From CAYQQU01 sp964419545 (GTDB taxonomy: Bacteria > Bacteroidota > Bacteroidia > Chitinophagales > Saprospiraceae), in contig CAYQQU010000123.1 in the NCBI GenBank assembly GCA_964419545.1, positions 1 through 9,249 on the forward strand: a stretch of DNA of 9,249 nucleotides. The letters are read 5' to 3'. This document shows, in pieces, positions 5,683-9,249 of the stretch (its first letter is position 1; every line of letters starts with the position of its first letter). A program made the position numbers and the translations under genes. The notes under the pieces are model-generated. The model saw nothing but the letters and a program-made list of their open reading frames with translations, was not told where the DNA came from and searched no databases.

Positions 5683-8202
5683 ATGCGCTTTTTCGTCGTG
5701 GCTTGCTTTTGTTGCTTTTTCCTGTCTTCCCCAACGGCTCAGACTACCGGTCCGGAACAATGGCGACAGATGGCCGAAAAAGACGAGGTGGAAGGATGGT
5801 GGCGGCTGGCGCAGTGGCGGCTCGACCAACAATCGGCCGACTATCAGCCCGACAGCGCTTTCGTCTTCGTGCGCGAGGCCCAATCGGCTCTCCGGCGGCT
5901 CAAAAAAAGCAAACAGAAACGGCTGGCGCGGCAAGGCATCGACCGCCGGGCGCTGAGCCGACTGCGGCGCCAGGCGCAAAGCGAAGCCCTGGATTTCGCC
6001 ATCGCTACCGGCCGCAGCGCCGCCGTCGACGCCTACCTGTCGCGGTACGACCGGCTGAGTTATGAACTGGAAACCAAAGCCTACGTCGCCCGCAACAAGC
6101 TGGCGCTGTCCGAAGCGGTGGCCACGGGCTCGTACGACAGCCTCCTGGTTTTTCGCGAAACCTATCGCAACTCCCTGGAACACCACAGCCGCTCCCTGCT
6201 GGCGACCATCGACACCCAGGCGCTACGCCTTTTCGTCGCTGCGCGGGATACTACCGACCTGCGCGCACTGGCCGCTTTGCTGCGCGACTTCCCGCAGTTG
6301 GCGGGCCGGCTCGACGGCGCCCTGAGCCGGGCCTATCGCCGCCACCCCAGCCCGAGCTATATTGAAGAACAGCTCGCCGACCTCCCGAAATCGAGCATCC
6401 CCCTGACTGTCGCGGAGCTCTATGCGAGCTACACCTACGAAGGCGATATCGAGAACCTGCTGACTTTCAACAGCCGCTACCCGGCCTATGGCGAGGCCTT
6501 CGCCCTTAAAGAAGAGTTCTCTATCGCCCGCCGCGCACCCGATTTCGGCCTGGAGTATTCCGAAGACCAACGGGCGGCGTACGAAGCCTATATCCGGGAA
6601 GCTGCGCCGCGCTTCCGGGCTTTCCGGGCGCTGCAGCGGCTCATCGCCGAAGACGTGCGGTCGGCCCGCTGGGACGACGCCCGGGAAATCGTACGCCGCT
6701 TCCAGCCTCATTTCGGCGCGGATGACGCGCCCCTCAGACAACTGCTGGCGCTGCTCTCCGCCCCGGCGCCCGCCGCCCGGCCCGAATCTATCGCCGACAG
6801 CATCAATTCCGTATACAGCGAATACGCACCGGTCATCGCCGCCGACGACCGGCTCCTGTTTTTCTGCCGCCGCATCGAACACGAAGATATCTACGTCTCG
6901 CATAAGCAAGCAGACGGCTGGGGCCCTCCGCTTCCGCTCTCTGCACTGAACAGCCCGGAAAATGAAGCCCCGCTCGGCATTTCCGCCGACCGGGCGACCT
7001 TGTTGTTTTTCGATAACGGCGCCGTCAAAACGACCGAGCGGGCGCCCGGAGGCTGGACGCCCCCCGAAGCTTTTCTGCCCGCCGGCGAAGGTTTTATCTG
7101 GCAAGGCGGAACCACCCTCTCCGCCGACCGGCAGGTGGCCATCTTCGCCGGCCGAAGGTCGGACGTCATCGGCCCGATCAAAGCGGAGAACGAGAATATC
7201 GACCTGTACCTGACCCGACGAGACAGCACGGGCCGCTGGGGGGAAGCCGTCAACCTCGGACCCGTCATCAATACGCCTTTCGAAGACCGCGGGCCGTTCC
7301 TCCACCCCGATATGAAAACCCTCTACTTCAGCTCCGATGGACACGGCGGGTTCGGCGGGCTCGACGTGTATAAGACCACGCGCCTCGACGATACCTGGAC
7401 CAATTGGTCGCAACCGGTCAACCTGGGCAAGGTCTTCAACGATCCCGGACGCAACTGGGGATACAAGGTGAGCACCGACGGCAGCTACGCCTATTTCGCA
7501 ACGGCCCGCTCCGACCGGCGCTCCGATATTTTCCGGATCGAACTGCCGGATGAACTGCGGCCCGATACGGTATTCACCATCGCCGGCACACTGCGCGACC
7601 TCGACGGCCATCCCGTCGTCGCCGAAATACTGGTGGAAGACCTGACTTCCGGCAAAACCGTCGGTAAATTCAAATCCGACCCCGGCGACGGCAGCTTCTT
7701 CTTCACCCTGACCGCCGGGAAATTGTACAGCTACGTCGTACAGCGCGACCATTTTTTTCCGGTAGCCGGCAACCTCGACCTGCGCCAACCCGCCGACAGC
7801 CTCGCCTTCCGGCGCGACCTCACCATACCGCGCATCGATGAGCTGGCGGTACAAGGCCTTAGCCTGACCCTCAATAACCTCTTCTTCGATACCGATAAAT
7901 ACGACATTCGCTCCGAATCTTTTCCCGAACTCGACCGACTGGCGCAACTGATCCGACGGCATCAGCTGGAAGTGACCATCGCCGGACATACCGATAGTGT
8001 TGGCGGAAAAGAATACAATCAGCAGCTTTCGCAAAACCGGGCCGAGGCCGTGCGCGCCTACCTCGTCGAAAAAGGATGTCCCGCAGGCGCCCTCAACGCT
8101 CAAGGCTACGGCATGACCCAACCGGTAGCCGCCAACGACACACCGGAAGGACGCGCCCGCAATCGACGGGTGGAGATCCGCTTTCGCTCGGCGGAAGAGT
8201 AA
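5683..8202 (+). CDS. OmpA-family envelope protein with PD40 repeats (PorE-like order)
   Basis: An 839-residue exported protein. Domains in order: signal peptide (1-19, MRFFVVACFCCFFLSSPTA, likely cut before QTT); a helical region of about 340 residues rich in Ala, Arg and Leu, possibly TPR-like; PD40/WD40-like propeller repeats from about 381 to 620, clearest at PFLHPDMKTLYFSSDGHGG (538-556, with FGGLDVYKT following) and STDGSYAYFATARS (597-610); a carboxypeptidase-regulatory-like beta domain (about 630-700); and a C-terminal OmpA domain (about 727-839). The OmpA domain has the linker NNLFFDTDKYDIRS and the peptidoglycan-binding core GHTDSVGG with LSQNRAEAV. Asp771 and Arg786 match the diaminopimelate-binding Asp/Arg pair in spacing. 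The protein should bind peptidoglycan in the periplasm. This order matches PorE of the type IX secretion system, but many Bacteroidota paralogues share it. I prefer the ATG at 5683 over an in-frame GTG at 5677 because it begins the signal peptide directly. Confidence 0.88.
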   Translation: MRFFVVACFCCFFLSSPTAQTTGPEQWRQMAEKDEVEGWWRLAQWRLDQQSADYQPDSAFVFVREAQSALRRLKKSKQKRLARQGIDRRALSRLRRQAQSEALDFAIATGRSAAVDAYLSRYDRLSYELETKAYVARNKLALSEAVATGSYDSLLVFRETYRNSLEHHSRSLLATIDTQALRLFVAARDTTDLRALAALLRDFPQLAGRLDGALSRAYRRHPSPSYIEEQLADLPKSSIPLTVAELYASYTYEGDIENLLTFNSRYPAYGEAFALKEEFSIARRAPDFGLEYSEDQRAAYEAYIREAAPRFRAFRALQRLIAEDVRSARWDDAREIVRRFQPHFGADDAPLRQLLALLSAPAPAARPESIADSINSVYSEYAPVIAADDRLLFFCRRIEHEDIYVSHKQADGWGPPLPLSALNSPENEAPLGISADRATLLFFDNGAVKTTERAPGGWTPPEAFLPAGEGFIWQGGTTLSADRQVAIFAGRRSDVIGPIKAENENIDLYLTRRDSTGRWGEAVNLGPVINTPFEDRGPFLHPDMKTLYFSSDGHGGFGGLDVYKTTRLDDTWTNWSQPVNLGKVFNDPGRNWGYKVSTDGSYAYFATARSDRRSDIFRIELPDELRPDTVFTIAGTLRDLDGHPVVAEILVEDLTSGKTVGKFKSDPGDGSFFFTLTAGKLYSYVVQRDHFFPVAGNLDLRQPADSLAFRRDLTIPRIDELAVQGLSLTLNNLFFDTDKYDIRSESFPELDRLAQLIRRHQLEVTIAGHTDSVGGKEYNQQLSQNRAEAVRAYLVEKGCPAGALNAQGYGMTQPVAANDTPEGRARNRRVEIRFRSAEE

Positions 8203-8234
8203 GCAACCGGAAAGCTTCGAACCCTCCGCGATGG
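8203..8234. other. 32-bp spacer between convergent genes
   Basis: This short gap separates the stop codon of the OmpA-family gene from that of the leftward methyltransferase gene. It contains a minor AAGCTT palindrome but no GC-rich hairpin with a T-tract, so termination of the two converging transcripts is not explained by an evident intrinsic terminator here. Confidence 0.6.
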
Positions 8235-9149
8235 CTAACCAACTGTCACCTCCAGTAAGATCCGGGAAGGCTTGGGCAACAACCGGTTGGCCAGCCTGTC
8301 CAGTAGCCGCCAGGTGCGGTGCGGCAGGTATTTTAAAGCAATGTGGGTGGGCAGAATGATCAGCGCCTTATTGCCGAAAGTGGCCGTTGTAGCTTTTTCC
8401 CGGTACGCTTCCGGCAGCAGCTCCAGCATCCCGGCCTCCGTAAACGAATGCAGGTGCGCGTGGTGGGGCGTCGGCCGGTTGCAGTGAATGCATAATGAAT
8501 ACTGGATGCGTTCATTGAAAGGCGTGGTCACCAACAGCTTGCCTCCCGGCCGGAGCAGCGGTAGGAGCACCTGGATAAATGCAGCGGGATCGGGTACGTG
8601 CTCGATGATTTCTGCTGCGATAATACAATCGAAGGACCGAGGCTTGAACGGCAGGTGAAATACGTCTGCCACCACGGCCTGGTGATTGTCGTAAGGGTAA
8701 TTTTCCAGCGCCCGGATGGGATTGACCAGCGCGATATCCATCGAACAAACCGAAACGCCGCGAGGACAAAAGTGCGCTGCCGCCCAGGCGTTGCCGCAGC
8801 CTACGTCGAGGATATCCTTTACCCCCCGCGGCGCCGCTGCAGTGATGGTTTCGTGTAGCCGCCGGTTTTCATGACGAGTTGCGGGATCGTCGTATGCCTG
8901 AAAGTAGTCGAACACTTCTGCGTCCCGCTGGTAGTGTTCCACGTAGTGAAAGTCGCTGCCCAGCTGCTCGTGCTGCCGGGCCGGCCGGTTGAAGGACGCG
9001 GCGGCCTCCGGCAGTAAAATCGCTACGCCCTTGTTCAACGGATAGGTTCGGCCCGTCTTTTCATTGGAGAGCCGGGCTCCTCCCCTATCGTATTGTAAAG
9101 ACGCTCCGGTTTCGGGATCGACAAGTTTATGCACGAAATCCTGGTTCAT
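8235..9149 (-). CDS. class I SAM-dependent methyltransferase with Trm112-like N-terminus
   Basis: A 304-residue, probably cytoplasmic, methyltransferase. Residues 1-50 resemble the Trm112/YcaR zinc-ribbon fold (VDPETGASL, then TYPLNKGVAILLPE), but all four expected zinc cysteines are absent. The Rossmann methyltransferase domain follows: motif I ILDVGCGNA (113-121), an acidic residue at the end of strand 2 (Asp138), motif II region ADVFHLPF (161-168) and FDCIIAAEIIEHVPDP (173-188), and the post-II strand LLRPGGKLLVTTP (198-210). After it comes CIHCNRPTPHHAHLHSF (220-236), a CxxC plus His cluster. The overall type is like UbiE/MenG and glycan- or lipid-associated methyltransferases often found among cell-surface polysaccharide genes, but the substrate cannot be named. 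The ATG at 9149 fits the N-terminal domain. A weak -7-like box, CATCTTTA on the - strand (9176-9169), lies upstream. The gene is insulated from the right by the hairpin at 9201-9232 and converges on the OmpA-family gene. Confidence 0.88.
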   Translation of the reverse strand: MNQDFVHKLVDPETGASLQYDRGGARLSNEKTGRTYPLNKGVAILLPEAAASFNRPARQHEQLGSDFHYVEHYQRDAEVFDYFQAYDDPATRHENRRLHETITAAAPRGVKDILDVGCGNAWAAAHFCPRGVSVCSMDIALVNPIRALENYPYDNHQAVVADVFHLPFKPRSFDCIIAAEIIEHVPDPAAFIQVLLPLLRPGGKLLVTTPFNERIQYSLCIHCNRPTPHHAHLHSFTEAGMLELLPEAYREKATTATFGNKALIILPTHIALKYLPHRTWRLLDRLANRLLPKPSRILLEVTVG

Positions 9150-9200
9150 GGCTTACCAATTTGACGGGTAAAGATGGGGCTTTCCGTGCAGAGAAAAAAG

Positions 9201-9232
9201 AAGGCGGCGCCTCCGTACGGAGACGCCGCCTT
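9201..9232. terminator. strong hairpin, probable bidirectional intrinsic terminator
   Basis: A near-perfect inverted repeat: AAGGCGGCG (9201-9209) pairs with CGCCGCCTT (9224-9232), a C/A mismatch follows, and the centre is the palindrome CTCCGTACGGAG (9211-9222), giving a 4-bp inner stem with a GTAC loop. On the - strand it is followed by CTTCTTTTTTCTC, a good T-tract; on the + strand by a looser T-rich run. It lies upstream of the methyltransferase gene, so it most likely ends a leftward transcript from outside the window and insulates the methyltransferase. Confidence 0.8.
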
Positions 9233-9249
9233 GCTTTATTTATGCTTTA

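Noticed and set aside
6223..8121. 632-codon open frame on the - strand inside the OmpA-family gene
   Set aside because: It lies antisense to a gene with a signal peptide, propeller repeats and a textbook OmpA domain. Long antisense frames are common in GC-rich coding DNA, and its translation shows no recognisable motif.
8181..8197. CTTTCGC/GCGGAAG stem at the end of the OmpA-family gene
   Set aside because: It lies within the coding sequence, has a 3-nt loop and a G-T pair, and has no T-tract after it; most likely a chance of codon use.

Overview
The window looks like a GC-rich member of the Bacteroidota, perhaps a Saprospiria/Lewinella-like lineage. The phylum call rests on three things: TAnnTTTG-type -7 promoter boxes between divergent genes, no strong Shine-Dalgarno sequences, and a PD40-repeat OmpA-family protein with a signal peptide ending in TAQ. 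The finer placement is a guess. The window holds six complete protein genes. I see no RNA genes, insertion sequences, CRISPR arrays or phage genes. It reads as an ordinary, densely packed chromosomal segment.

Layout, left to right. A short non-coding edge (1-139) is followed by two leftward genes: a PfkB-family carbohydrate kinase (140-1132) and a monofunctional aspartate kinase (1288-2592). A 138-bp divergent spacer carries one convincing Bacteroidota -7 box in each direction and fixes the starts of aspartate kinase and of the rightward exported amidase-signature hydrolase (2731-4413). The amidase gene overlaps the leftward lipoprotein gene (4399-5556) tail to tail by 15 bp. The lipoprotein gene is divergent from a long rightward gene for an OmpA-family envelope protein (5683-8202): signal peptide, helical N-terminus, PD40-like propeller repeats, carboxypeptidase-regulatory-like domain and peptidoglycan-binding OmpA domain. 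That protein converges, with a 32-bp gap, on a leftward class I SAM-dependent methyltransferase (8235-9149) with a cysteine-less Trm112-like N-terminal domain. A strong hairpin at 9201-9232 separates the methyltransferase from whatever lies to the right.

How they may work together. Aspartate kinase is a core enzyme of lysine/threonine/methionine biosynthesis and is probably unrelated to most of its neighbours. The kinase could be transcribed with it. The most suggestive pairing is the divergent lipoprotein and PorE-like OmpA-family protein. Both should sit at the cell envelope, and each faintly recalls a component of the type IX secretion/gliding machinery (a GldM C-terminal-like region and a PorE-like domain order). 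This is inference; both architectures also occur in proteins unrelated to that machinery. I found no clear evidence for a previously undescribed system here.
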